Below, in pieces: positions 46,581 to 57,931 of a stretch of 64,000 nt of DNA. The position numbers and the translations under genes were made by a program. Numbering within the stretch: the stretch's first letter is position 1; each line of letters begins with the position of its first letter. The notes beneath the pieces are model-generated. The model worked only from the letters and a program-made list of their open reading frames with translations. It was not told where the DNA came from and searched no databases. Origin of the DNA: Polytrichum commune (Eukaryota > Streptophyta > Polytrichopsida > Polytrichales > Polytrichaceae); contig OX485809.1 in the NCBI GenBank assembly GCA_950295325.1, forward strand, positions 22,134,001 to 22,198,000. The letters are read 5' to 3'.

Positions 46581-49500
46581 ATGCCACCGAATGCGGAGAG
46601 TAGCGGAGAGTCGACGGAGGTGACAAAGATGGTCGAAACCAAGGTGCCCATGGAAATGGTGCAACTGCTAGTGGAGCAAGGGATGACGGAGGTGCCACAG
46701 AAGTGGGTGCAACCCGAAAGTGTGCGCCTTCAACCCACGGCAAAGCTCCCCGAAAATCGCCAAGTTCCATCCATCGACTTGTCAACGCTGGAAGGAGATG
46801 ACAAGGGTGAGGTGAAGGCTGCGATTGCCAAAGTTTCCAAGAGTGGGGATTCTTGCAGGTCGGTTGCTTATATGATGATCCTTTTTATGAATTCATTCCA
46901 ACTCCGGAACTTCCTACTCTGATCTGCATTTTGATCATTTGGCATCGGAAATGAGGGCAAGGATTGAAGTATATCGATCCAAGGTGAACTGCACCGCTTG
47001 GGATTAGATCGATTAACCCACTGATTATTATCATCACTAGTACCATCAAGCCCTGGTGGGTGTGAGTTGTGTGCCTGGGTTCAAGGTTGAGTGCAGAGAA
47101 TGAATGCTCGAACAAGGTCAATATTAGTCTTCTCCGGGCTTCAAGTTTCCAATATGTGTCCTCGGTGACTGTGCCTTCAATAGCGAAACCTCGGACTACT
47201 TAAAAGTCAGCAGAATATGCTTGGAAACTTGAGTGACTAAAGAGTGCAGGATTTCATGACGTCAACCAAATAGCGGACTGCTCAATCTGTGCTCGGTCAT
47301 TGACGCTACCTTCGCAACCGTTTTTGCTTTGAAGCTACTGGTATTTTGATTAAAGCCGCTCTTGGAGAAGACATCACTAGCACTGTCAGGTCTGATGGGG
47401 GTCTAATCCGATCTGATGTACATTATCTATCATCTGCACTCGACAATAGTGGTTTCGACTTTCCAGCGAGGAAATGTAATTTAATTTCTTGCATGCTGCT
47501 AGCTTTTCGTCCATAAGCCAACTTTCTCCCGGATCGTGAGAGTTAAGGATACTACTTTGTGAAATTAAAAGAGCTGGCCCGGGGTGCCCTAAGAGTTAAT
47601 TAAGATATTCATAAGCTGACGCCAAATTTCTCCGTTGGAATACTATGTATGCAGGTGACGAACCATGGGGTGCCACTGGAGCTGATGGATGACATGATGA
47701 GAGTTATACATGAGTTTTTCGCATTGAGCCCTGAAGAAAAGGAAGTGAATGCCATCAAGCCAGGGGACATCACCGGCTACGGCCGCCTGTTTGAGAAAAC
47801 CGGCACCGTCGCCAATTGGGTGGACCGCTGCACCATCTGTAGTTATGGCGAAGAACAAATGCTCGCTGAGCCTTGCATGCCACCCAAGCCTGAACGCGCA
47901 AGGTAATATACCTACCTACACACACGCATACAGAGACAGACGTGGTCGCTGGCATCCTAATTCCGTCGACTAATTCCTTTGTGTACATTGAACCCATCCT
48001 TCTGAAACATCAGGTCTTTGGTAAGTTAGGTTTTGACATTCAGCGCACAAGGTAACCTACATACATATATACATGGTCGCTGGCATTCTTTCATCGACGA
48101 ATTCTTTTGTGTAAATTGAACCATTTTTTCTGAAACATGAGTGTTTTAGTAAGGTTAGTTTCGACATGAATTGCTACGAGTTTGTGTGGCAGGGAAGTGG
48201 TGACCACCTACGGCCGGGCTGTGGTGAAGCTGTGCATCCGAATTCTGGAGGTTTTGTCAGAATCTCTGGGATTAGAGCCACACGTGATCGGGGAGCGGTT
48301 GAATATACGCACGATGGGGCTTTACACTGCATTCAACTACTACCCGAAGTGTCCACAGCCAGAGCTCGTGCTTGGTATCATGCCCCATGGCGATTCCAGC
48401 ATCATCACTGTGTTGCACCAAGATATGATTCCTGGCCTTGAAGTCCTCAAAGATGGTGCCTGGGTGCCGATTTCACCCACCAAGGATGCTCTTGTGATCA
48501 ACATCGGCGACCAGATGCAGGTTTGTCCAACACCTAAATCACCAAGTCGCCATACAGTTACAAAACCTAGATTGATATAGATTAAGCTCTCCAGAATTTG
48601 GCATAGATGCTTCAAAACCAGATCAACTGTTGCATCTCAAAGCTCACTTATATAAACTCATGGGATCTCACGCACTTCAATGGAACAAACCTATTGAAGG
48701 GGAGATTGAATTTCTCTCACCCCAAGCTCTACCTGTTTTTTTGTGTATAATCTCCAATCCAGTTCTGCATCACAAATATTCATTTTGATAGATCTTTTTA
48801 TCACGGCACTCTGTAGTGATTTTGAGTATCAGTAAGCTCTTAGTACTAATCTACACGTCACTGCTATTTAACAAGTTCCAGTGCAATTGAGTTATCCTTT
48901 TAACTCATTGGAACTTTTCGTCGGGAGCTGGTCCCCAATGTTTCTCAATCGGTTGTTTTCTATCCAACATCAATCATTTGTTTCCACCTGTGATGGTGCA
49001 ACCTCGGAGGTAGTGTCTGAATTTAATGTAGAGCAACCTAGGTATTCCAGTTTCATCGAGGGCCAAACTCAGTTTAGCTACTTCTGGGATGCCAAATGAG
49101 CTTGACCCCTGATGATCCGACATTGAATGTTCTTCGTCCAAACGTCCACACCACCTCAAGCATGCACAGGAAACTTACCAAACATGGAAGATGTCGTATG
49201 CAAAACAACCAACTCCCAACCAACAGTCATGTTTGATTTAGAGGATGTGAACTTATTGTCGTTCTCCTCATCGATCTTTTGTTCACATTATCTCTACCCA
49301 AGAACTTGGAAATCGAGTTGAATGTGTGCTGATAATTTGCACAAATGTTTTGTGGATGGTGGCAGATTGTGAGCAATGGGACGTTTAAAAGTGTGATGCA
49401 TCGAGCGATGGCCAACAACACGGTAGGACGGTACAGTTTGCCGAATTTTTTGTTGCCCACAAAGGACACGGTCATTGAACCTCTCAAAGAGCTTGTCTCG

Positions 49501-49614
49501 GAGACCAATCCTCCTGTCTATAGATCTATGATGTTTGAAGAATACACCAAAGGGTTCTTTACCAAGCCCCTCTCAGGCGTTCGCCACATCGACCAGTTCA
49601 AAATCATCAAATAG
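46581..49614 (+). CDS. 2-oxoglutarate/Fe(II)-dependent dioxygenase (SRG1/DOXC type), apparent frameshift in exon 1
   Basis: Exons 46581-46858, 47655-47902, 48193-48520 and 49366-49614, all with GT-AG introns. Exons 2-4 join in phase; with one extra base in exon 1 the product is ~367 residues, the usual length. The N-terminal DIOX_N region has VEQGMTEVPQKWVQPE and VPSIDLSTLEGD. VTNHGVP follows, then the Fe(II) site HGDSS (exon 3) with the distal His in VMHRA and the 2-oxoglutarate-binding RYS (R-x-S) in exon 4. The enzyme is cytosolic and would hydroxylate or desaturate a small molecule; the substrate cannot be told. Oddity: before the exon-1 donor the reading frame should give FQEWGFLQ, but this lies in the +2 frame relative to the ATG. 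A 1-bp deletion is implied near 46832, or a sequence error. Otherwise the gene looks well kept. Confidence 0.85.
47890..48175. repeat. Tandem duplication inside oxygenase intron 2
   Basis: Two ~140-bp copies (about 47896-48040 and 48046-48175) share caaggtaa, tggtcgctggcat, aattc.tttgtgta.attgaacc and ctgaaacat. The duplication begins at the splice donor, so the second copy carries a donor-like caaggtaac as well. Confidence 0.75.
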
Positions 49615-52000
49615 AAAGTTGCCGATTGAACCTATGAAGGTTTTTCCTGCTGTTACTTGAAACCTGTTCCTTTAGTAAAATGCGCAACTTACTTATAGAA
49701 ATTACAACCTGCACAAGGGTAAGTCCTTATATCTGGTGTCAATAATAATGAGCTTGTCAGATTCAAAGCAAGTTAGGCTAATCGAAGACTGGAGGTTGCA
49801 GACCAAGTTATAATAATCAGGTTGTGCAATTTTGCAGTTTTCTGGGCAGCACCGTTCGTTAAGCTCCGATGATCATGCCACAGGAACAGTGAGAATTTGT
49901 AATATACTTCTCAAAATACTGTACAGTCATGCCCATAAGTTTCAATACTATCCTTCAGGAGGTTCTCACATCTCAAATTTCACACATCTTCAGGTCTCGG
50001 TAGACGGACAACATGCTTGTTGGTTTCTGTTGATGTGTATTGGATTCTCTCTCCAGCTCTCACCCTTTCTCCCTTGCATTGGATTATCCTGTGCACCCAC
50101 TTTTTTTTATACGACCACATCTTTTTTCCACATCTTTCAGTTTAGGCTCTTCTCATGCTCATCTCATCTCATTTTGATCAAAATGCTCTAGACATGAGGA
50201 GTTTAAGTTGCATTTAAACAATGCCCTGCACAGACATCCATGTTCATAATTCCAGGCTGTTTAGCTGTTTGACCTCCGAAAGAAATGAAAAGTATTTTAA
50301 GAAGAGTTCTTTGCAGAGAAGAGTTCAGCATCAAGATTACAGTACAAGAGTTGAAGTAGGGCTCCTCTGCTTGGGTGCTCGTCAGCTGTGCGGAACAAAT
50401 GAGGTATGTGGGCCTATAACGGCCACTTCCAACTCCATATACACTCTTGGCTGATGTATGGATCGTTCATTGTGTCATCCAGTTAGCAATCGTGAATGAT
50501 GAAGATGGTCATTGCAAGTGTCAATATAGGAACTGAAACGCAAAATTTATGAGAGGTGAGAGTGAAGTTTCTTCTGTCTCTTTAAGCGTTCACATAAGTC
50601 TTTCCAAATGTGCTAACTAATGTATTGTCCTGCAATGGTGTCTTTATTTTGAGCACATAGTCCAATCTAATCGTAACACATGTCTATTTGTGTCTATTCT
50701 TAATTACAAGCCTTATCATATAAGTTATCACTCAAACACATGCATTTGCATTACACTAATGTCCCCTTCCCACCGATTTTAGCTTAGTTCAGAGTTCATT
50801 CTAAGAACACGGTCTTCATACCATTGACGTTCTCTAATCCTGAGGCTAGTTGGCAAATGATGTGGCATGGTTTAAAAGCGGAGGTTTTAAGCCTCAAGCA
50901 CCAACCCTCCCATCGGTACTTAGAGATGATGCAAGAATGTAAGACCTTTAAAAGTGTCACCTCAGGCCCTTGTGATCTTTTTCACTTTTAGTCTTAGCTA
51001 TGAGACCATGAGAAACTCCATTAACAAAACCTGATTGTAAGACCCCCCTTCTCACCTGACCCTAGCAAATAATGGCTTTATTAAGTAATAATGCTCCAGA
51101 AATGCACAGTTGCTCTGTTTACACAGCGGAGGGTCGATAACTGGATTGTTTGTTAAAAGTGGCCAGAGAGTTAACCTCGTCATTCACACAGCGTGGTGGT
51201 AGTATCCACAATCTCTTGCCACCTAGGCGACGCAGACAATCTCCGTCCACACCTGCTCCTTGCTAATACCCTTGCCGGATTCATAGCATTTGCCCCCAAC
51301 GACAAGTTTTGAGTATGCCGGGGTGTCTCTTTGCACCTGAGCAACGCCCGCAATTGCTCCGAACGAGGGATTCAAGTAAAAAGTCGCTCGTCCTCCCTCT
51401 CCTCGAATTGCTTGTGGTTACATCTGTGAGTATTGCCGAATCCTTAAGCTTGCCGTGGACAGCTAGTTTGAAGTGAAGTGGCTATGCGCCCTACCCAAAT
51501 TCGGGTAGGTTGATTTACCTGGGGTTTGGCTTTAAGGGTGATCTATGTGAATCGATTGCAGTGAGGCTAATCAATATCTAATCAGTAGAAGTAGGACAAC
51601 GTGAAAAACGAACCAAATAACACCCACATACCTGACAGGTTATGTCTCCAGGTTTATGACTGATTATGCTCAAAAATCAACCTGCCCACAGGGGTCCAAC
51701 TTGATATAATGCCGCCCCCTTCAGTGCCGAAATGAAGCTGGCAGCACAGAATAGAAGAAAAGACTTCGAGGACTAGCAGGTACCGAATTCAAGCGATCAA
51801 CAACGGAGCGTCACCCATTTCGTGATTGCAAGCTAAACATCATAGTGAGCTGTAGAAAACTCTTCGAAATCACAGGGTTCCAGACAAACAAGCCACGATT
51901 TCAACCGACCCACAACAGAATTCGATGTTCTCACCCAGGGAAGGGTTGTTTTTCACTACAGTAGAGGCGGGGAGAGAGTGGCTTTAATTAATACCCTCGG
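49615..52000. other. Intergenic region without recognised genes
   Basis: Includes the 3' flank of the oxygenase gene and AT-rich sequence. 50560-50760 resembles the dispersed repeat at 44.0 and 63.0 kb. 51020-51980 is more GC-rich but encodes nothing I recognise on either strand. Confidence 0.35.
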
Positions 52001-52034
52001 TGTCAGGGTCGGCATCCAAGGTGGGTTTTAGCGG

Positions 52035-52320
52035 ATTTGCCTAAATACCCCCGACGAGCGTGGCTCGGAGGCTAGGTTCGGGAGGGGGTGGCAGGGTTGG
52101 CATAAAACATGCCCCCTATTTTTTTAATTGGGTGGGGCCTTATTTGATCTCATAAGGGGCTTCCTAGGGTAATTTGGGGCCACAAGACCCAAATTTAGCA
52201 AAAAAAAACCAAAAAAAGTCACCAAGTGGCTAAAACGGGGAGGGCCAAAAAAATAAACCCCACCGAACCTGGCCTCCGAACCTGACACCTGCAACGCTCG
52301 TCGGGGGTATTTAGGGAGCC
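52035..52320. mobile_element. Foldback / MITE-like inverted repeat
   Basis: The left arm reads cctaaatacccccgacgagc and the right arm gctcgtcgggggtatttagg, exact reverse complements near 52048 and 52315. Similarity then continues inward with gaps (cggaggctaggttcgg against ccgaacctggcctccg). Non-coding. Confidence 0.8.
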
Positions 52321-52529
52321 CCGGTTTTAGCGGGTTTTAGCCCCGCCAGCAAGGACGGCACCTAGGATCGGGGAGGAGTTAGAGCAAGCCCAGTCGTTCC
52401 TGGATCTGCATTCGGGAATGAAAAGTGGCTTCCGTGCAGGATGCAGATGCATACCCTGGACAAACTCCCACTCATCCACCTGCATAACTTTTGAATTTTC
52501 TCTACAATGAATTGTAATTTTCGGAAGTC

Positions 52530-52790
52530 ATGAACTTCAATTGTTTATTTCTCAAATTCATCGTGCATCATTTGTGATGGTTGATTTTTTGAAGTCTCAA
52601 ACCTCAACCGCTTATTTTTCAAACACATCCAATTCATCTGTAATTAGTATTTTTCCTGAAGACCCTAGACCTCAACCGGTTATTTCTCAAACACATCCAA
52701 TTCATCTGTAACTAGTATTTTTCCTGAAGACCCTAAACCTCAACCGGTTATTTCTCAAACACATCCGGTTCATGCAGATTTACCTATCAT
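52530..52790. repeat. 68-bp minisatellite with aaccggtt core
   Basis: Three to four tandem units containing cctcaaccggttatttctca, cacatccaattcatctgtaa and tttttcctgaagaccct. A related single copy is at 63340-63395. Confidence 0.9.
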
Positions 52791-53074
52791 TCACTAGGAA
52801 GGTAAACTATTGACTCATCTCTTTTGAAAAACTACAATAATGTTACTTGTCCTTAGTAATAAAAGGCTCCCTACATATCTCGACGTTATGCAAGGAGTTC
52901 AACAGTTCATGTATTAAAGTTCATCCAATTTGGGATTTGATAGTAGTGAGTGGGCCACTTCCTTGCATATGCATCTCCATTGCGGATGTAAAAGTGCATT
53001 ACAAATACAAATGTAGGGTGAGTGGCCTTGCCCTTAGTGACCAGGTGAAGTTACAAGCTTTGTTGAATTGGTTA

Positions 53075-53452
53075 CTACACTAAATATGATATTTAGTATC
53101 ATATGGAATTTTATGTCATTATGGTAACTTTTCAAATGACACTTCTTATGAATGAGCTTACAAAGACTGTCATGATGATGGATGAGTTCATCCTTTGGCC
53201 AAAACTCTACGTTATCTTGTTAGCAACTTGTGATGAAATTATGTCATGGATAATAGAAATTTGGATGCAAAATCACTTGGTGAGTGCCAGTTATTGCAAC
53301 ACTGTAAATCTATAATCCCAAAAGAAAAATTACAAGGATTGACAAATAATGTTGGGTTAACATTTAGTGTCAGTGACACTATACTGCAGTTTACAATTAG
53401 TATTGAGCAAGACAATTAGAATTGGTGATACTAAATATCATATTTAGTGTAG
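53075..53452. mobile_element. MITE with 27-bp perfect terminal inverted repeats
   Basis: 378 bp. The left end 53075-53101 and right end 53426-53452 are perfect 27-bp inverse copies, beginning CTACACTAAATATG. TA dinucleotides flank both ends (53073-53074 and 53453-53454), which suits a Tc1/mariner (Stowaway-like) TA duplication. Internally non-coding and AT-rich. The CACTA string within the TIR is not at the terminus and the 3-bp flanks do not match, so a CACTA origin is less likely. Confidence 0.85.
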
Positions 53453-53459
53453 TATAAAA

Positions 53460-55178
53460 TGGTCGGTGAAGAAACAAGCTTTGTAAAAGTTGGTTACTAG
53501 TTTAAAATGGTTGCCTTAGGGTCAAGTGAGAAAGGGCCATAAGAAAGATGAGTGGTAAGACATTTGGGGATGGGACAAAAACTATTCAACATTCATTGTA
53601 TGGTACATAAAACGATGAACATGTGTGAAAGCTATCTAACTAAAACCTACTCGAAAATCTCCAAAGCAAGTTCTTGTAGGTGCACCAAGATAGCCAGGTG
53701 CGTTCGCTATAACCAAGAGAGCTTTACCCCGTTTTTAGGAAAGACTTTGGTTATTTGATAAAGTCGGGTGGGAAAGGGGGATAAGGCCCTCATACCCTAG
53801 AAGTCATGGAGGTTGTGAGTTCTGCTTCAAATGCGCAGCATCCCATGTGATTCATTTTGTGATGGATGACAATGTCAAATAAATACCCTTAGTTTCAGTT
53901 CAGGTTCAGAATTAAATGAAATCTGGAAAAAAAATCGCCAACACAACAGTGAGGGGTTGCGATTAGGATAGCCACACACACGTCTTGACTAAAAGAATGA
54001 GAATATTGAGGACATGAGATTGATACCTCAGAGAGGATAGCAATCATTCCTGACATTGCGAGACCAAATGTTGAATGCGTTATGCATCTGAGGATACACT
54101 GTCTGAACATAAAAGATGTGGCAACACATTGCAATGTACAAATGAAGTTCCTTTACAATTTGCAGTAAATTAAGAGCTTTTAACAATCTCTTAGCATAAC
54201 TGGACCTTACACAACTTTCTCTGACATGAATTGGCAAGCAGGAGGGTAGCGACCCACAATGACAACTGTGTGACTTGACCTCAATGCACTTGCAATTGTG
54301 ATTTGCTGAATTGACAATGCATCCAATTCCATTGGTGAAATGATGCCTTGACACACATTCATCGATTCATTGGATTGATGATGTTTGGACAATTTATCAA
54401 TCCATCAATGGAACCGGATGCAACGTTATGTATACAGGTGGTCTTTGGTTTTGCTTCTTAATTGGACACCTGAATTTGATTTGTGTGTGGTTAGGTGAGG
54501 AACAAAGAACAAACACCATTAATACACATGTTGAAATAAGCTTAGACTACGTCTTCGTTTTTTATTAACCACTCCATACTCAATAGTGAACACAATTGGG
54601 AAGGTCTTTGCATTCAATTAAGAAATCAACAAACATGCCCTCTCAATAACCATAACTAATTCAAGGGAGGTCCAACTTTCAATTTGATTGTTGTTAATGT
54701 TTCATCATAGTTTTGCTAATGCAACACAAATGTGAAGTCATAAAGCAATCTATACAAGATGGAAAACAAAAAAAACTAACCGATGAACACCCACATACCT
54801 TGCTGTGCATTGAAGTGTCATGTGTGCATCAATATCACCTGTTCCCATCAGTCACTTGAACTAATAATCACAACAATTCCCATAACATTGTATATGTTTC
54901 ATGAACTGCAAAAGGAATAACATGGTCCAATTTTCCATGTCATCACAGGATCCCACAGTTGGGAATTCCAATGTTCCAAAATACAATATGGTGGCAGCTC
55001 ACTCAGAGGTCCCTCAACAATTAGCTGAAGTTGAATTTAACAACACTCGAAACAGCAACAAAATTAACTTCAACCTCTATCCTGTGATACACTGCACTCA
55101 TTGGAGGAAACATTACTTTACATTACATTTAATTACTGGCACCAAGAATCAAAGTATCAGCAAAGGAAACAGAAAGGA
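53460..55178. other. Intergenic region, no gene recognised
   Basis: No supported coding sequence. The right ~300 bp is the 3' flank of the JmjC gene. Confidence 0.35.
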
Positions 55179-56960
55179 TCAATTCTGAACAGGTGTGCAA
55201 TTGAGACCCAAGTACCGATCCATCACCCGTTTCAAAACTGCGGCTGCAAATGCTTCCTTCCCATCAAGCAAGGATGCCATGGCCTGACGAGGATTATCAA
55301 ACACCCCATAAATACGCTTATAGAATTCTTCCTGTGGAACAAACACGACTTCAGACATACTATCCATTTCTTCAAACCTTCTGGTCAAAATTTCACATGC
55401 AATTGGAGAAATTCTGTGCAAGATCAAAGCTTCTAATGTTCGGGGAAAGTCAATTGACATGACGAGCAGGACAGACTGCAATGATGAAGGTTTCAAAAAA
55501 GAGAACACTTGAGCTATGGAGTCTCCGTCTTCTTCTTCAAATTGTCCTTGCAGGTTTAGGGTTGTGGATGTTGTGGAGTCCGAAACGCTCAGCACTAGCG
55601 TTCTCAGAGCTTGAGTCTCTAAATCTGTAAGTTTTTTTGCAAACTTTTCGTCGTCGCCCAGCAAACTCTCCACAAGACTTCCTGGAATGTCTTTAACATC
55701 TTCATTTGCGCCATGATGACCATTCTCCGGTTTACCGTCTATGTTGCTAATAACCTCCGCTTTTGTTCCAGTTTCTGATCTCCTACGATGTCTTTTGGAC
55801 TTATGCTTTGACCTGACAATACCATCAATTTTGCACTCTTCTGAAACACTTGGAGATGATGATGCATCATCAGCAGGTTTAGTCCTCTGACATTCTTCAT
55901 CTGGCATACTCGGCAAAATCTTGCTGGCTATTTCAACTTGTTTCAAAGTCCTAGCTAGACATTTAGAGGCACATTTCCTATACTCAGTAATAATCTTTTC
56001 TTTTTCGCTATCGACAAGATTGGCGACTACTCGCCGCAGCAGGTAGGCATCCATGTGTGATGATGACCCCAGTTTCGAAGAGATTGCAGACTGCCACCAT
56101 AAGTTGACTGCAATAGTTAAACTCCCGCTGTCTACTTGATGGTACCATCCCTCCGGTAAGAAGAGGGCATCACCAGCATTGAGAATAACAGTTTGACAAT
56201 TCTCACCCGCCGAAACAAATCTTGGATGGTTGCTCAAATCCGGTTTGATAAAATCGACTCCACTGTGGTTTGAAGCTTCCCCATAAACTGGCAATGGGTA
56301 GAGAGAAGGAGCAGACGAGGGAGGCCATAACCTAACCTCTTTGCATCCAGAAATTACACAGAGGAGGTTATGCAATGGGTCGTAGTGTGTACTCGACCTA
56401 GAGCCACTGATACTCATCCAAAGGTTTATGGAAAGCACCGGTGACCAAAGAAACTTAGGAATTTCTATGTCCTTCCTCAGAGCCTTCAATGGTGGACTGT
56501 TTCCAATTTCTTGGCTGTGTATCCCAACTTGAGCCAAATAGAGATTGCCATCAAACATTTCTTCAACCCTAAACCCTGGGCTTTCGGAATAATCATCGTC
56601 ATCATCACCTCTCACCACATTGTTCAGATTGGATTGGATGCCTTTACCATCACCACATACTCCTGCTGAATCTGCCAGACTAAGAAAAGTGTCGAATCGG
56701 ATGGGCACTCTTTCGTGACTCCGAATATCGCCATAGAAATTGGTGCCAGAATTGGTGGCCATTGCCTGAACTATGGCGGGTCCTGCCATAGCCTTAAGAT
56801 GCTGAAGACCACCTTCCGAAGGATCCCAGAGCTTGTAAGCAGGCCAGCTTGTAAGGGCACCAATGAACACCGCAGGTACATTGCCATCTTCAATCTTCAC
56901 AAATTCAGCCTGAGAAGGCAGATTGTCCCATCTCTGTACAAGAAGAGCCTTGTTCTCCAT
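55179..56960 (-). CDS. JmjC-domain 2OG/Fe(II) oxygenase, JMJ31-like, single exon
   Basis: Uninterrupted 593-codon frame. The N-terminal cupin/JmjC region spans about residues 20-290, with VPAVFIGALTSWPA near the start. The first two Fe(II) ligands lie in STHYDPLHNLL (His192, Asp194), a candidate 2OG-binding Lys in GCKEVRLW (207), and the distal His in LPEGWYHQVDSG (His274), followed by LTIAVNLWW. This is the pattern of the cupin_8/JmjC-only proteins related to plant JMJ31 and animal HSPBAP1-like proteins. The long C-terminal half is charged, with a basic KHKSKRHRRR stretch (possible NLS), and ends in a helical region. The substrate (histone or other protein) cannot be told. A diverging J-protein gene starts ~1 kb away, so 56961-57931 may be a shared promoter. 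Confidence 0.88.
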   Translation of the reverse strand: MENKALLVQRWDNLPSQAEFVKIEDGNVPAVFIGALTSWPAYKLWDPSEGGLQHLKAMAGPAIVQAMATNSGTNFYGDIRSHERVPIRFDTFLSLADSAGVCGDGKGIQSNLNNVVRGDDDDDYSESPGFRVEEMFDGNLYLAQVGIHSQEIGNSPPLKALRKDIEIPKFLWSPVLSINLWMSISGSRSSTHYDPLHNLLCVISGCKEVRLWPPSSAPSLYPLPVYGEASNHSGVDFIKPDLSNHPRFVSAGENCQTVILNAGDALFLPEGWYHQVDSGSLTIAVNLWWQSAISSKLGSSSHMDAYLLRRVVANLVDSEKEKIITEYRKCASKCLARTLKQVEIASKILPSMPDEECQRTKPADDASSSPSVSEECKIDGIVRSKHKSKRHRRRSETGTKAEVISNIDGKPENGHHGANEDVKDIPGSLVESLLGDDEKFAKKLTDLETQALRTLVLSVSDSTTSTTLNLQGQFEEEDGDSIAQVFSFLKPSSLQSVLLVMSIDFPRTLEALILHRISPIACEILTRRFEEMDSMSEVVFVPQEEFYKRIYGVFDNPRQAMASLLDGKEAFAAAVLKRVMDRYLGLNCTPVQN

Positions 56961-57560
56961 AAGATTTGATAGAACAGGATACTATCAAATCTGCTGCTCA
57001 GAATTGGATGTGAGGTGAAAACAGCAGGACCATACAATCATCATCTTGCAAGAATCACACAACATCATTGGCCTTACTTATAAATTCTTCAAACTGATGC
57101 TGTACAAACGAATGCGCTCCTGCGGGTCACAATTACAACTGTTGCTCAGAAAGGGATAATGAGATGAACCTCGTGACCTACAAACTCATCTTGCAAGAAT
57201 CGTACAAAGTTACCGACCTGCTTCATAAATTCTTCAAACTTTTGGGTGTGGCGTGATAATCATCATCCTTCTCCCCGCAATACCCAAAAATTAATTCGAT
57301 GCTTAGGCCCAAACTCCTACAGGATAATTATCAAATGTGCTGCCCAGAATTGAATGTGAAGTGAATAAACCGCAAAATTATCTTGCGAGAATACAACATC
57401 AGCCTTACCCATAATCTTCAAACTGGTTTCGTACAAGAAGATCCTTGTTCTCCAAGAATTACAACTGCTGCTCAGAAAAGAGATGAACGTCTTGACCTAC
57501 AAAATTATCCTGCAAGAATACAAAGTTACCGGACCTTCTTCATAAATTCTTCAAACTATT
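56936..57560. repeat. Tandemly duplicated 5' end/upstream region of the JmjC gene
   Basis: Four related blocks start near 56985, 57135, 57335 and 57462, with shared ctgctcagaa, gagatgaac or gtgaggtga, and atcttgcaagaat. The outer ~340-bp repeat includes 57430-57455 (gtacaagaagatccttgttc), which copies the first codons of the JmjC gene (56935-56960). In the copy the ATG is changed to TTG. Confidence 0.75.
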
Positions 57561-57931
57561 TGGTCTCTCCCCAGAAACCCTAAACAGAGCTTTAATGTTT
57601 ATACCCGCTCGGTGTGGTACATGACCTCCCGGTTATGTACAAAACCATGTTTTGTGAAAGCCTTCACCGGTAAACGGAAACCGACTTAACCGGTTATTGT
57701 CTTCACAGCTGAAAGGGTTCTTTGCAATCCCCTTGGGGCACTGGCTATGGCTATGGCTATGGCGGGTGCTTCTCGCAGGTGACGAATTCCCAGGCTATGG
57801 GGGTCACTTGCATCACACCGTCCCCTCCCTCCTCACATCCTCTCCTGTCCTGCCCCACATCTCCTCTGCGGAAGACTGCTCAAATTTCTTCCACTTTGGC
57901 ACTGAATTTTCAACCGAATTGCTGTTTGCGA

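Noticed and set aside
51000-51980. Possible structural RNA in a GC-richer intergenic stretch
   Set aside because: I could not identify tRNA, 5S or snoRNA boxes, and no clear cloverleaf could be drawn.
53078-53450. CACTA..TAGTG ends for the 378-bp MITE
   Set aside because: The inverted repeat continues outside CACTA and the 3-bp flanks differ; TA flanks fit better.
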